Below are positions 1-11,050 of a stretch of DNA of 38,235 nucleotides, piece by piece (the first letter of the stretch is position 1; the number at the start of each line of letters is the position of its first letter). The translations under genes and the position numbers were made by a program. This DNA is from Trichinella spiralis. Lineage: Eukaryota > Nematoda > Enoplea > Trichinellida > Trichinellidae. Below the pieces are notes generated by a model. That model did no database searches. It was not told where the DNA came from and was given only the letters and a program-made list of their open reading frames with translations. The stretch is taken from positions 16,731,785 through 16,770,019 of the forward strand of contig CM012953.1 of the NCBI GenBank assembly GCA_000181795.3, written 5' to 3'.

Positions 1-541
1 GTGAGAAATTCATTTTTAGTTAATGTCGAAGACCTTTCACACGATCTTCAAGAAGAAGTCATTGAATTGCAATTCAAACAACCTAGCTAAAGACAGCTTT
101 GAAAGTATGCCATTAGAAAACTTCTGGGGGAAGTTACAAGCAGAATATCCTAAAATAAGTTCACAAAGCTTACGTATATTGGTTCCTTTTTCCTCAACGT
201 ACCTTTGTGAAACGGGATTCTCAGCTCTCATGACGCTTAATACGCAACATCGAAACAGGCTAAACGTTGAGAGCGACCTGCGATGTACCTTATCACCCAC
301 TCCACCAAGAATAGACAACTTAGTCGCAAATAAGCATTGTCAATATTCTCATTAAATTTTTATTGTGAATCATTCAGGAATGTTTTACTGTGGAAACTAG
401 CTTGGCTTGATGCAACCATGAAGCAAAATGTTGCTTTGCGTACACTGAATACATACCGTACTACTTTTTATTAGAGGGGGGGCATTAACTGCCGAACTTT
501 TATTAAGGGGGGCGTGCGCTGACACAGGTTGAGAAACACTG
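1..541 (+). mobile_element. hAT transposon (ZBED5/SCAND3-like), 3' end
   Basis: This is the C-terminal end of a BED-type hAT transposase plus the right end of the element; the left part lies outside the window. The coding part runs to about 355 and carries the hAT dimerisation domain, with the block FSSTYLCETGFSALMTLNTQ followed by a DLRCTLSP-type segment. Compared with the copy at 15346-16440, this copy has about one extra base near 85-95, so the frame shifts in the middle of the fragment; homologous protein continues on both sides. The 3' untranslated part ends in GTTGAGAAACACTG (528-541), a typical hAT terminal inverted repeat read outward. The next 8 bases (GTCTAGTG) are where a hAT target duplication would lie. 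Identity to the 16006-16440 copy looks near 90 percent by eye. It is a broken fragment and is not expected to be active. Confidence 0.85.
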
Positions 542-549
542 GTCTAGTG

Positions 550-1260
550 AAATTTCAGAAAACACTTCCTGCTGAATGCTGTTGACCTGGCCCACAATAA
601 TTAGTACAGAACTTTCTTCATTGTCAAGACTAGCTCTGTTGGCATCGTAAAAAGTCATTACATGTCAAATTATGAAAACAATTAATGACTTAGATAAACA
701 CGTTTATTTAACATCTCTTTGTTCAGTTATCTCTTCTTCAGGCTGTTCATTTGTTACTTCTGTATTTTTGTAGAACAATGCAATTGGATAATAAAGATAT
801 TTAATTTGAATAAAACAAGACTGTCAATTCTATTTTTCATTTATTTTACTCCCCAGTGCATATTATTAGCTTGTGCTATTTTCCGTGTCGTAGGTTTGAG
901 ATGTGTTTTCGAATGATGAGAATAAATAATAATGAATTTCAGTTTGTTTCTCAAAGAACCGACATAAGCCAATACACAAAGGGAGATGCCACACGCTCAA
1001 GTACAGAAATCATAATGACAAATACGGGTTGTGAATAAAGATACAAACAATGGCTTATTGTAGCACATTATTATTGCAATATTACAGGAAATCAATTTTT
1101 TCAATATAACAATTAGTTGGTTACCGTGGCACAGTGCCTACAAGTTTAGAAATGGACTTTTTTCCATTTTTATACATTATTGTTGTATTGCGCATCTTGT
1201 CCATGTTATATATTGTAATAAATAAAGTTTAGATTTGCTTGCTGTTGTAAAATGGAAATT
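550..1260 (+). repeat. Dispersed repeat family, copy A (possible Mutator-like/FLYWCH)
   Basis: This stretch matches 10330-11050 in reverse orientation over about 700 bp, and part of 12130-12620 in direct orientation. Shared blocks include CATTGTCAAG near 627, the segment around 905-1030, and GTAGCACATTATTATTG near 1058. All three copies contain a short reading segment starting M-M-x-x-N-N and followed by Q-F-V. In copy C this becomes IQFVTAQRNQQKLV then YTLKRRNRNDTCW, which resembles the start of FLYWCH zinc fingers in nematode Mutator-like (MULE) transposases. That assignment is inference. The copies differ at roughly a quarter of positions by eye, so the family is old. A hAT element abuts its left side at 541. 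Confidence 0.5.
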
Positions 1261-2039
1261 TCTGAACTATACATTTGCTTACTTCTGAAGCGCTTTCTGT
1301 TACTTCATGTAATTAAAATATGAATTACAATATAAACTTAACGCATAAAAATTTAGTAAGGTTAATGCAACCATTCAAGTGGTGGGTTGTATTATATTTG
1401 TACTGTATTGCATTGCATCTGTATTGTACTGTTTTGTTTTGTTTTGTTTTTTTATTTTTTCATCGTAATTTCTTTCCCTTGCTTTTCTCAGTCTGAGAAC
1501 AACAAAATTATAATAAAACGGTCAAAAGGTTAGAAATAAAATTTGACAAATACAATAAAATAATACTTGACAAATAAAATGCAGAGGAGTGACAACAAAT
1601 GAAATTTAGAGACGCGCGTCATAGTAGCTACTAATGAAATTTTACTGCGAAAAAGAAGGGGGAGTCAAAGGGGAAATCGGTTCTACCCCTTTATTATTGT
1701 TGCAGTTCTTTTACGCAGTAAAAGTTAGCTAACACTGTTACTCGACATAAAAAACGGTGTTTTAAAAAATGGTAAATGATTATTTATATGCATATAAGGT
1801 AATTTAAGGGAAATACACCCATATTTGGAAAAACGTCCCAGCTGACAAGTATGTTGACTTGGACTGCGACCACATCTTGAGGAAGTTCTGGCAGCTCGAG
1901 GCAATTGGAATCCACTCTGAACTAGAAAATGCACAGTCCGATAGAGCACTAGAAGAGTTCGAGCGGTTGTTCTCGTATGATGGTGTCTGATACACTATTT
2001 ACTTTCTTTGCATAAAGGTCGGCAGCACTCTGGCGAACG
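1261..2039. other. AT-rich stretch without a recognisable gene
   Basis: I see no supported gene. There is a TGTTTTGTTTTGTTTTG-type microsatellite near 1430-1450 and a small palindrome around 1705-1730 (TTTTACGCAGTAAAAG). From about 1800 rightward the base composition becomes less AT-rich as the retroelement fossils begin. Confidence 0.5.
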
Positions 2040-2690
2040 GAATGATTCAACTCGCCGCGTGGTCAACTCTAAACCACTGGAATGCTGTCTAGTTAGACCG
2101 CGACTTCTTGTCGGCCTTCACCAGCTTATCCCATTCGAGCCTAGTCGCGGCGGAGAGCTTATTCCTGCCAGCAATGATCAGAAATTCTGCCGCTGAAAGC
2201 TCGGCATTGCGGGGATCCTTCCCCATTGCCGTCAGAGCAATTACGTTGCGGTTGATGGGGTCAGACAGCCTCCCCGTCGTTCATTCGTCGGTGGTGATGC
2301 TGAGCAAATCGACTTCCAATTTTCTCACTGCATTGTACTACCGGTTGGAACGTTCTTTCAACCTCTGCACTGCTACCTCGTAGTCAGCGTTCGAGGAGGA
2401 CAGGCTGTTATTGATTGATCCTAATGCACCGCCTGTTAGAAAGCCACACCAATATCTCAGCTTGGCTCCATCAGAAAGATCCTTTTGCTTGTAGATGCTG
2501 TCTGTGAACCAGTCCCAGAATCCCTGAAGTTCAGTGCCGTCCCTTTGATCTCAGGAAGCTCAAGGGACGACAGTCGGACGTTTATCTCGACTTCGGCTAT
2601 TTCATATTTTGGGAACCTGTCGCATCCACCTCTCCTGCGTTTATCAGGGCTCACCCACGGACGTTAATCTCTCAGAAGTCATGTCCGTAG
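2040..2690 (-). mobile_element. BEL/Pao retroelement fossil, gag part
   Basis: Read on the minus strand, this GC-richer block gives peptide stretches typical of BEL/Pao gag (the DUF1759 type). One contains VRLSSLELPEIKGTALNFRD and a later one has LSAAEFLIIAGRNKLSAATR. In the family this region is the capsid-like polyprotein that packages element RNA. It is a fossil with several breaks and no intact gene. It lies immediately downstream, in minus-strand sense, of a Ty3/gypsy pol fossil, so two different retroelement families abut at about 2690-2700. No terminal repeats were found. It is old, judging by its decay. Confidence 0.6.
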
Positions 2691-2699
2691 TCTGCCCAC

Positions 2700-5267
2700 T
2701 CATGTCGTGCATCGACCGCATGACTTCATTCCTGAGAGCTTGCGGTACCAGAACCTGCTTAGCTCCTTCCTCAGCCGTGAGTCTGCGGCGATATCGACAG
2801 ATGAGGCCATCTTCCTCCATTCAACTGCGCCGCTGATGCCACAGCACGTGCATGTCGCGGCTACACTCCATAGGACATTCCACCGGCCTGCTCGCGCCAT
2901 CAACCACTGCCACAGTAGTTGGATCTCTGGATCTGCCTGCTGGGCGGCCAACAACTGGCTCCTGAATCTCTGATCCACGTCATCGGGTCCGCGTGGGGCA
3001 CCTCGCACTGCGCATGTACTGCGGTGTTGCAATTCAAAGTCCAGCTCTGCCAGGCTTTCCAGCCATCGGTCTACCTGACCCTCTGGTTCCTTGAAGTTCC
3101 TCAACCATCGCAGGCAGTTATGGTCCGTGCGCACCAGGAATCGCTGGCCATAAAGTTATGGCCAATGCTCTCGCAAGGCCCACACCAAACTGAGCATTTC
3201 TTTCTGAGTCGCGCAATACTGACGCTCTGCTTTGGTCATCGTGCGACTCGCATACGCCAAAACTCTTTCCGTTTTCCCTTCCCTCTGGCTCAGCACCGCC
3301 CCAAGGCCGTCTCCGCTGGCGTCCACGTCGACAATGAACTGCCGATGGAAGTCCGAATAGGCGAGGACGGGCGCAGATGTATGGTGGTACTTCAGTGCGT
3401 CAAAAGCGGACTGACAGGCTTTCGACCAGTCCCACTCGGCCCTTTTTCCAACAGCCGGTGTAGCGGGGCGACGACGTTCGCAAAGCCGTTGACAAACTTG
3501 CGGTTGTACGACGCCAGCCCTAGGAACTGCCACAACTCTGTCACGTAAGTCGGTGTCGGCCACTCCTGCACTGCACAGGTTTTGCTTGGGTCCGTAGTGA
3601 TTCCTATTTCCGATATGCTACCTTCCTTTTCATGAGCCGGCATTTCTCAGGTTTCACTTTCAGGCTCATTTCCCGGAGACGGTGAAACACCTCGCGCAAC
3701 AGTGCTGTATATTATATTTGGCTGTCTTGCCGAATACGATGACGTCGTCCAGGTATACCAAACAGTCGGAATCCACCAGGCATCTCCAGGACCCTCTGAA
3801 AGGTGGCCGGCTCGTTGCACAGTTCAAAGGGCATCACTTTGACCTGGTACAGGCTCAAAAGGGTTATGAAGGCCGTCTTCTCCTGATCATGTTCTTCCAC
3901 CTGAACCTGCCAGTAGCCGCTTTCCAGGTCTGGAGTCAAGAATCATTGCACCCCGCCAACGCATCCAAAGTGTCATCAATCCTCGGGAGCGGGTGGGCGT
4001 CCTTCCGGGTGACGCCGTTCAACTGCCTGTAGTCCACATAAAACCGACCTTCTTCACGACGGCAATAAAGGATACCAAGAGGTTGCTTGATGGCTCTACG
4101 ACGTCTTCCATCAGCATTTCATGCAGGAGGGCTTCCACCTGCGTTCACTTGTGGTAGGGAATCCGCCTTGGAAAGCATCTCACTGGTTTGGCGTCGCCGG
4201 TGTGGATGGCGTGGCGTATCACGCTTGTCTGCCTGAGGTCCTCATACGACGTGGACAGCACGTCCGCGAACTCTCTCACGATTGCTACCAGCGCTGTTCG
4301 GTGCTTTCCATTCGCCTCTTGCTCACCGGAAAGTATTTTTTCCACTGCTTTTCTAACTCGGCTGTGAGCTATAAGCTCGGGCTGCGGGGATATCGCATGC
4401 AACGGCGTGGGACTTCCTGAATGGAATGTTACCTTGCTGCATCCTCAGATAGCCTGCCGTTGGGTCCGGGATGCATCCGTGGTACCGCATGGAGTCCCAT
4501 CCAAGCAGAATCTTATGGAAAAGTCCCCTTTCCCACAAAGCGGTGTGCTGAACGGTCACCAATTCCCCAAGTGTAATCTCAGTGACATACGCGTTCATGA
4601 CCTTCAAGTTACTCCCGATTGCTGTTTCCAGCCAAATAGCAAGTTTCAGGACGTTCTACAGGGTCTTCAAGTCCGGTATGAACTTTTAGTCCCCCAGAGT
4701 TACTGCAAACGCAGTCTCCACGAGCATGTTGCACCTGGCACCACCCACAGAGCCCTCCACAATCATGATATTGATCTTAGGGGACCGTATGACATGGACG
4801 AGAAAGGAACGGTCAATATTTACCTTGTAAATGCCGTACGCTCATCGTAGGAGGAGCCTTGGCACCCCCTGGTAATTCAGCCACATTCAGCCGCATGTCC
4901 AACAACGCCTGCTCTCTCTCTTTTGCCGCCGCCGTTGCTGCTGGAGAGGTGCTCTCTTCGCAGCCGCAGGAGTATTGCTCGTCAGCAGTTCCTTAAACGG
5001 CCGCAACAGTTGCGCGAGGTCCTCTCCTCCTTCCCTTCGCGTCGTCACAGTGGCGGCCGCTGTTCCCGTGATCTCGCTGTCCGCCAATTCAGTTTCGTGT
5101 AAAATGTTGCTCATTTGGTTGTGTTGGTGTTCTCTTTCTAGTCGCTCGTGGTGCGCATAAATACAGTGGTTGTTGGTAGCACGTTCTAATAAAAATTTTA
5201 ATCCAGTGTATTCTTGCTCGAAGAAGAGAAAATTAGTTCGATAAAATGAAGAAGCTCCTGAACACAT
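2700..5267 (-). mobile_element. Ty3/gypsy retroelement fossil (gag end, RT, RNase H)
   Basis: On the minus strand, parts appear in normal Ty3/gypsy order. The end of gag has a CWTCG zinc-knuckle start (about 4890-5267). It is followed by the N-terminal reverse transcriptase region (4145-4402), the central RT region with MTPDLESGYWQVQVEEHDQE (3712-3939), the RNase H start with VDVDASGDGLGAVLSQREGK (3156-3563), and the RNase H end with RTDHNCLRWLRNFKEPEGQV (2700-3134). Base composition is clearly higher in GC than in its surroundings. It is a broken fossil with multiple breaks, without integrase or LTRs on this strand. A second, plus-strand gypsy fragment lies just to the right. Confidence 0.9.
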
Positions 5268-5559
5268 ATGGGAATGAGGAATCCTTGTTGGAACTAACCG
5301 AATGCATTCATGGTGTGTGTCAACGTGTCTACCAGTCGAATAAAAAAATAAGTCCAGGACGTGGCTAAGCTAAGGCGTAAAGCTGTTACGACCAAACTTG
5401 GTTACTCGATTTATCGGCGCAATAGCAACAGAAGCGGTTTACAAGGCACATTGCCAACAGGAAATTTCAACGCTCACGCAAATGCAACACTTATCAAAGA
5501 AAGTGATGAACGTGGATGGGCAGAACAGTGCAGGTATCCTCCATAGTGCCAAGAACCGG

Positions 5560-6060
5560 TGACGACATTAGGCGGTAGCAGCAGATTGTCCAGATGCTCC
5601 TACATGAGACTGTGGGCAACGGAAAAAAGGTGGCTTCAGAAGGCACTCGAAATTTGTGCCATGTTCAGAAACCTGTGGTCGCAGCAAAACCAGGTAAAGA
5701 TTTCCCATGGTGTGCTGTGCCGAATCTAGGAAGTACCAGATCCCGGAGACATGAAGCTACAGCAGGTTGTTCAGCACAGGCACATTCCAAAAATCTTAGA
5801 AGCTGCCCGCAACCACTTGATAGCCACATAGCTGGCAGTGGCGAAGATTCTTACTAAACTCTGCCGGCCGTGTTTCTGGATTTAGCAACAGAAGGACATG
5901 GAATAGTGGTGCCGAACCTGTGACATCTGCGCCAGCCGCAGATCTCATTTGAAGAAGTTGCGGTCACCGATGAAGATTTAACCAGTGTGTATGGATCTAC
6001 TTGGCCCAGTGAAAGAGACACTGAATGTGAGTGTTGTATCATACTAGTATACAAGATAGC
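5560..6060 (+). mobile_element. Ty3/gypsy retroelement fossil, integrase zinc-binding part
   Basis: Plus-strand peptide stretches match the N-terminal part of a Ty3/gypsy integrase: a KILEAARNHLIATYLAVAKI-type segment (about 5795-5850), then CRTCDICASRRSHLKKL (about 5920-5960), the familiar second half of the HHCC zinc-binding domain, followed by the beginning of the core. It is broken with several breaks. Its orientation is opposite to the 2700-5267 fossil, so it is a separate insertion or an inverted piece. The 5268-5560 stretch between them could belong to either and shows nothing I recognise. Confidence 0.75.
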
Positions 6061-7335
6061 ATAGGGTCCATCCATTAATTTGTTGACTAGGACGCATATT
6101 TCAACTAGGAATCTTTGGGGTACCGATGTATTGTGTACCATTTCACCGGTGAGACCCTCATTTGGATTGCCTTCGGCTACCTGTGAACTTATCTACCTAC
6201 CATTGCGAAGTGGTACTCAATAAGGTACTACAACAGCATATGCGGAGAGAACACGTAACAAGATAATTGTGTGACACAGTACCTTTGCGTGCATTTCCAC
6301 ATTTACGGCAGCGATGGCATTTATGTGCCGATACGTCACATCCGTAGCAGTATTGTGAATTCTTCGTATTTCATCTGAATATTACATCTAGACATCACAT
6401 ACTTGAATCATCTGAATATCTGAATACATCTGAATGAACATCTGCACTGTTAAATCTGTAGAAGGAATAATTTTCTTTTATAAATTTTTGAAATATCACA
6501 GTGCAGATCCACCTGGTAGGTTGCTTTTTACAACGCTGTGCATGGTGTCTACTGAAGCAGCCTTTACACTGGTCATTCATGCCTCTTTACCAAACATAAA
6601 GCATATAGCTTTTCGTCTTTTCCGTTTTGCTTTGTTTTCACTTTTTTAATTTTGTTCTACTAATTGTATTGTTTGTTTATTGTTGTTGTCATTGTTGAAT
6701 GATGAAAAATAAAGATCAATGTTTTATTTCCTATTATTTTTGTTTGTTCCTATTATTTGGCTTATTGCTATCACATTTCACGTAACTTCGTTGTGGTGCA
6801 ATAAAATATGGAATTATAAAAAGTTTTTTTTAATACTGATCAAATTGGTATAATAAATATTCACAGTACGTATATATGATTACTTCCTTGCAGTGCTTTG
6901 TGCTGTGCATTCCTGTATGATAAATTTTATTTTGCGACAAAACAAAAGTAGAAGTGTTTTGGTAATTTCTACATTTTTCGATGGTAATATTTATAATGCA
7001 TAGTCAGCAAAACTTCTACGAATTATAGAGATAAGTAGACTGTAGTATGTGGATTGTGCGGTATATCTGAATCGACTGTAATTCTGTTACCTTCAATTGC
7101 GTACGACTCAAATGCGTTTTACTGCATGACAACAGATGCATACAGGATAACGCATTTTCAACGATTGGCCAGTCGATTTGCAAAGTCACTCACTTTTCGC
7201 ACAAACTGGTACTCGATTCCACACACAAAAGTACACATTTCTTGGTGTTCGTATATGTGCATCTATATTGGCAACAAATTCAGATGCTATTCCGGTAGTA
7301 GGGTCGCTTCTTCGACTGCCATCGGGGTTTAATTA
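6061..7335. other. AT-rich intergenic stretch with short CATCTGAAT repeats
   Basis: No supported gene. Between about 6365 and 6445 the motif ATCTGAATA/CATCTGAAT recurs several times with small variations, which looks like a degenerate short tandem repeat. The open frames here are short, rich in uncommon residues and lack any motif I recognise. Confidence 0.45.
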
Positions 7336-7572
7336 ATGACTGCGCAAAATATTCATTCAATTTTGGAATTTCAAATTGGAATACTTCAGAGCATTCTGAA
7401 AAAGGATCTCGAAACGTCAACCCATGTTGATGATCGACTGAGGACAATGATTAATTCCCTGTTTAATGATAGTGAATCCTGTGAATATGTTGTTCTCTAC
7501 CTGGTAATCAGGTTTCCAGAAGTGATTTCATCACTCAAACGATGCAGAAGTGCCATTTACGTGAATGTTTGA
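7336..7572 (+). CDS. Small hypothetical ORF, 78 aa
   Basis: An ATG-initiated frame of 78 codons runs to TGA, and an AATAAA poly(A) signal follows at 7605-7610. The protein is leucine/isoleucine-rich and begins MTAQNIHSILEFQIG. It has a central acidic stretch (DDRLRTMINSLFNDSESCEY) and no signal peptide or motif I recognise. It could be a genuine small gene, an exon of a longer gene, or chance. The nearby poly(A) signal and the lack of repeat similarity are the only arguments in favour. Confidence 0.25.
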   Translation: MTAQNIHSILEFQIGILQSILKKDLETSTHVDDRLRTMINSLFNDSESCEYVVLYLVIRFPEVISSLKRCRSAIYVNV

Positions 7573-7822
7573 GATATTAACGTAATCATTCAAAATTTTC
7601 ATATAATAAACAATCAATAATATAATTTCTTGTATGTAACGTAGTTCAATTTTAAAATATATTTATTGTCCTTCATTTGGTGAATGTCAGGAAAATTGTT
7701 AATGTTTAAACTTTAAACAATTAAGTGGTGTTTAAAATGCTTTGCTTTAAACTGTTTAAAGTTAGCTATGATGGCTCTTTTGTTAACGGAAAAGAGTTTA
7801 ATTGCTTTGTGCTCTATCGACA

Positions 7823-8350
7823 ATGCTGCACTCTGCTGACAACAGTGCTTCGTTGATTCGCCGAGCGAATTGGATTTATCGACTTGAAGAGACAAATCCT
7901 GACAACTTGATAAAGGGCTGGTTGGTGCTGTACGAGAATGGCTTATTGGAATTCAAGGATGATCTGAATCAGCCAACAAGTTGCAGACAAATTTTTCTTG
8001 GCAATGCAAATGTTAAAGTTTTGGCAGGATATGCATGCCAAGAATTACTGGTTTCTAATCAAAAATTGGAGAACGCATTTGTTATTGTCGATGCAGAGAA
8101 AAATCATTTTTTCAAATGTGACACCAGCGAAGAATTGAGACTTTGGGTGAATGATTTGCGCAACGTGATTCAACGCAAAAAAGCCGAGGTCAAGATTTAT
8201 GCACCTTATGGACAACCGCCAGTGTATGTTTATGGCACGTTGTATGAAGTACCACATCACAATGAATACACTAATCACATGTATGGTGTATGTTGCTTCA
8301 CCACTGCCATGTGGTTTTTTTTGTTTTATCCCTTGTTATGGTTAATCTGA
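7823..8350 (+). CDS. PH-domain protein with hydrophobic C-terminus
   Basis: The first ATG (7823) gives a 175-aa protein; an upstream TTG extension is not needed. Residues about 10-118 read as a pleckstrin-homology domain: an opening NWIYRLEE strand, a KGWLVLYENGLLEFKDD core, and a closing helix with the invariant tryptophan in LRLWVNDLRNVIQRKK. PH domains usually bind phosphoinositides or proteins at membranes; the ligand cannot be read here. After a tyrosine/proline-rich linker (YGQPPVYVYG) the frame ends in about 21 hydrophobic residues (CCFTTAMWFFLFYPLLWLI). That end could be a C-terminal membrane anchor. Alternatively, GTGTATG or GTATGG near 8281-8290 could be a splice donor, making the tail intron sequence. 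A poly(A) signal at 8439-8444 favours the gene ending here. No orthologue name can be given. Confidence 0.65.
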   Translation: MLHSADNSASLIRRANWIYRLEETNPDNLIKGWLVLYENGLLEFKDDLNQPTSCRQIFLGNANVKVLAGYACQELLVSNQKLENAFVIVDAEKNHFFKCDTSEELRLWVNDLRNVIQRKKAEVKIYAPYGQPPVYVYGTLYEVPHHNEYTNHMYGVCCFTTAMWFFLFYPLLWLI

Positions 8351-8438
8351 TTTTATGCATAATCTAACTAATAATCAAATTTATGAACTATCACTGATAT
8401 TTCTCAATATTTATGACTTAGTTTTATTATATATAATC

Positions 8439-8444
8439 AATAAA
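8439..8444 (+). promoter_or_regulatory. Poly(A) signal AATAAA after PH-domain gene
   Basis: A canonical AATAAA lies 89 nt past the stop codon of the PH-domain frame, in an AT-rich tail. It supports transcript ending here, though isolated AATAAA is common in such AT-rich DNA. Confidence 0.4.
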
Positions 8445-8638
8445 ATTTACTTTTATAATTAATTCTGGTCATATATAATTGAAAGTAATTCAATAATCAG
8501 TGCGCAATGGATAAAATATGAAGGCGCAATAAATGCTACAATCATTGCCTTTCCAGACAAAAATATCAAAAATGAATTGTTGAATTCATCAACAGCTTAC
8601 ATATCATCTAAAATCTAAATGTGAAAACATGAAACAAT

Positions 8639-8887
8639 ATGCCTTTTGAAACTTCTTCAAATGCTGCGCACAATTTAGAGCAAGTCAACACAGTTGATGA
8701 TGAATTCTTCCGCATTTGTTTATTTAATTTGATTGACTGTTTCTTGATGGTTACTGCCATATGCATTTGTCATTATATGCCACAAGAAAGGTTGAAAAAA
8801 ATCAGAAAAAGAATGCAAGCAAAGGCTGTCTCTAACTTGGAACTTCTAACTGCACACACTCATGCATCATTATTGCAAGATGTGTGA
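8639..8887 (+). CDS. Small hypothetical ORF, 82 aa, one hydrophobic segment
   Basis: An ATG frame of 82 codons ends at TGA 8887, with AATAAA at 8988-8993 about 100 nt later. The middle (about residues 27-46, FRICLFNLIDCFLMVTAICI) is hydrophobic enough for one membrane segment. It is followed by a basic stretch (RLKKIRKRMQAKA). It lies 290 bp downstream of the PH-domain frame on the same strand. It might be an independent short membrane protein or the last exon of a longer transcript. I do not recognise the family. Confidence 0.3.
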   Translation: MPFETSSNAAHNLEQVNTVDDEFFRICLFNLIDCFLMVTAICICHYMPQERLKKIRKRMQAKAVSNLELLTAHTHASLLQDV

Positions 8888-10329
8888 TGGTGTGTGGATT
8901 CTCGAAATTGTACTTTTCTATAACTTTTATATGCATTCCTGATAAAGAAACGTACTTGAATAGTGCTATACTATCTTCGTGTTTTAAAATAAATTATCAA
9001 CTTTGAGTCTAATGTAGTTTACTTTGTGAAATGCAAATGCTATATCAATAACAGAATAAATTTAGTAGTAGTCATTAAGTCTGCAAAAAATTGCATTAAT
9101 CATGTACTGACAAATGGCTTCTGTCAGAACTGATGTTCAGGTTCAGTGGGCTTTAACTTTCTAGTCAGATGTTTACTAGTGGACTGTATGTATTCTCTTC
9201 CCGGCTTATAAGATCTTATCCAACGGCGATCCCTCTCGTTCCCAAACAAGCAAGTTAACGCAAAATTTGGCAATTTATCATACTGTTCATAGAGCGCAAG
9301 ACACGGACAAAGAGCAATAGACACTGCACACAAGATCGTCTTTCTTAACTGAGTTACACCAACTTCCAACCACGTAGCTCGTCACAATATTTTTATCAGC
9401 TTCTTGTCTTCTTTCTTCTCTCTTCTCAATTCCATTCGTCTTTCATATTCTAGAATCTAGATCTTCTAGTTCTTTCTTCGTCCTTCTTTTGGATCGTCCA
9501 ATACTGCCACACTCTTATTTACTGCATATTACCACACCTTACTACTGTTTTCACATACTTCCACTCGTAATACGACGTAAAACATTGCGTTCTACTACAC
9601 TGCCCTATTGTGGCATTTTCATAGCAATAATATCGAGCCCAAGAATTAGCGGCACTGCTGGTGGCTGACGTTAACCGCCAATGGAACAGCTCAGACATCG
9701 TGGGGAGCGCGCGCTATGAAGGAGCTGATCTAAACTTCCCTAAGCTGCCGCAGAGTTTCCAGGGTTCAGCCTCTTTGATCGTCCCTTAACCCGCCACGTT
9801 GATGGCCTTGTAATGTCTTCATCATTACCGCAACTGGATTGCTTGTGCAAGCGGTCGTTGTTCGACGAACAACCGGTTAATCCTGAGCGCTATATGGGAT
9901 TCTGCTGGCCCTGACTGCGTTTGGCGGATTGCTGCAATAGTGATCTTCAGGGCAGTGGGTTCAAAGCATTCCTGCCCTGACCACGCCCTGCGCACGGAGA
10001 CTGGAAAGTGTGTTACCCTGACATGTTCAGCGCCGATCCGTCCAGAATATTCTCCCCTGGATGGGAGAGCCGCTCTGTTATCGCCTACGTCGACTTGTTC
10101 CACTACCATCAACATAGCAACTGGCCGTGGAGGTCTGAAACCGAGCAGCTTGGTCAACATCATCGCGACCAGTGAACCGCTCAACCACCACTCGCGGCGT
10201 GCAGCGCGCTCAAGTAAAGTTATCTTCGGGGATCAACACCAGATTTTTGATCTGAGGGCCGTCTTCGTTGTTTAGTAGTGTCTGTCCTAGGCTGATGAGC
10301 ATACTGTTTTGCACAGATACTTTTCTGTC
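8888..10329. other. Unassigned region: pyrimidine tract and GC-richer block
   Basis: No supported gene. About 9401-9496 is strongly pyrimidine-rich on the plus strand (repeated CTTCTT/TTCTTTC). About 9620-10275 is much less AT-rich than its surroundings and holds open frames on both strands (9940-10275 plus, 9825-10184 minus). Neither shows a motif I can name. The composition resembles the retroelement fossils elsewhere in this window, so it may be an unrecognised decayed element. A TGTGACGAG-type sequence read on the minus strand near 9390 resembles the start of the LTR-like repeats at 18228. Confidence 0.4.
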
Positions 10330-11050
10330 ATTCCATATAAGAGCTTCATACGTAAGCAAATATGAAATATACAAATTCTTATTTTACAATAATGATCCAA
10401 TCTGGATTATATAACAGTATATACCAAGGGCAAATATGGACAGTACAATAATAACGGTAAATATGAAAAAATCTTTTTCTAAATTAAGAAAAATTGTGCC
10501 ATGCCAACCAGCTAATCTTTATGTTGAAAAAATAAATTGCCTGCAATATTACAATAATAATGTGCTACATTAATCCACTGTTTGCATGTTTGTTCACAAC
10601 CAGTATTTATCAGTATGATTTGTGCGCTTGAGCCTGTAGCATCAACCTTTGTGTATTAGTTTATGTTGATTGTTTGAGATACAAACTGAATTTCATCATT
10701 ATTTATTTCCATCATTCGAAAATATATCTCAAATTTACGGCACAGAAATAGCACAAGCTAGTGATGACCACTGAGAAGTAAATTGAAGAAAAATAGAATT
10801 GAGGACCTTGTTCTTCACAAATTGAATATCTTTATTATCGAATTCCATCATTCTGCAAAAAATATAGAAGCAACAAATGAACTGCTTATCTGGGTCATTC
10901 ATCGTTTTCATAAGTCGACACGTAATGACTTTTTACGATAGCAGCAAAGCTAGCCTTGTTTACTAGCTTGACAATGAAGAAAGCTGTAAAGTGATTATCA
11001 TTAGTCATGTCAAAATTCAGCACAAAGGGTTTTCTTAAATTTCACAACAC
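10330..11050 (-). repeat. Dispersed repeat family, copy B
   Basis: This is the reverse-orientation copy of the 550-1260 repeat. Matching landmarks in reverse complement include GTAGCACATTATTATTG (near 10555), the Met-Met-Glu-Ile-Asn-Asn start with EIQFVSQ (about 10680-10720), CATTGTCAAG (near 10970) and GTGAAATTT (near 11035). Identity is roughly 75 percent by eye. The segment upstream in minus-strand sense (11051-11740) may hold more of the element but cannot be compared with copy A, which is interrupted there by a hAT end. Confidence 0.5.

Noticed and set aside
7054-7332. 92-codon frame as a gene
   Set aside because: It starts from a non-ATG codon as a chance open stretch, with no motif, poly(A) context or similarity I can name.
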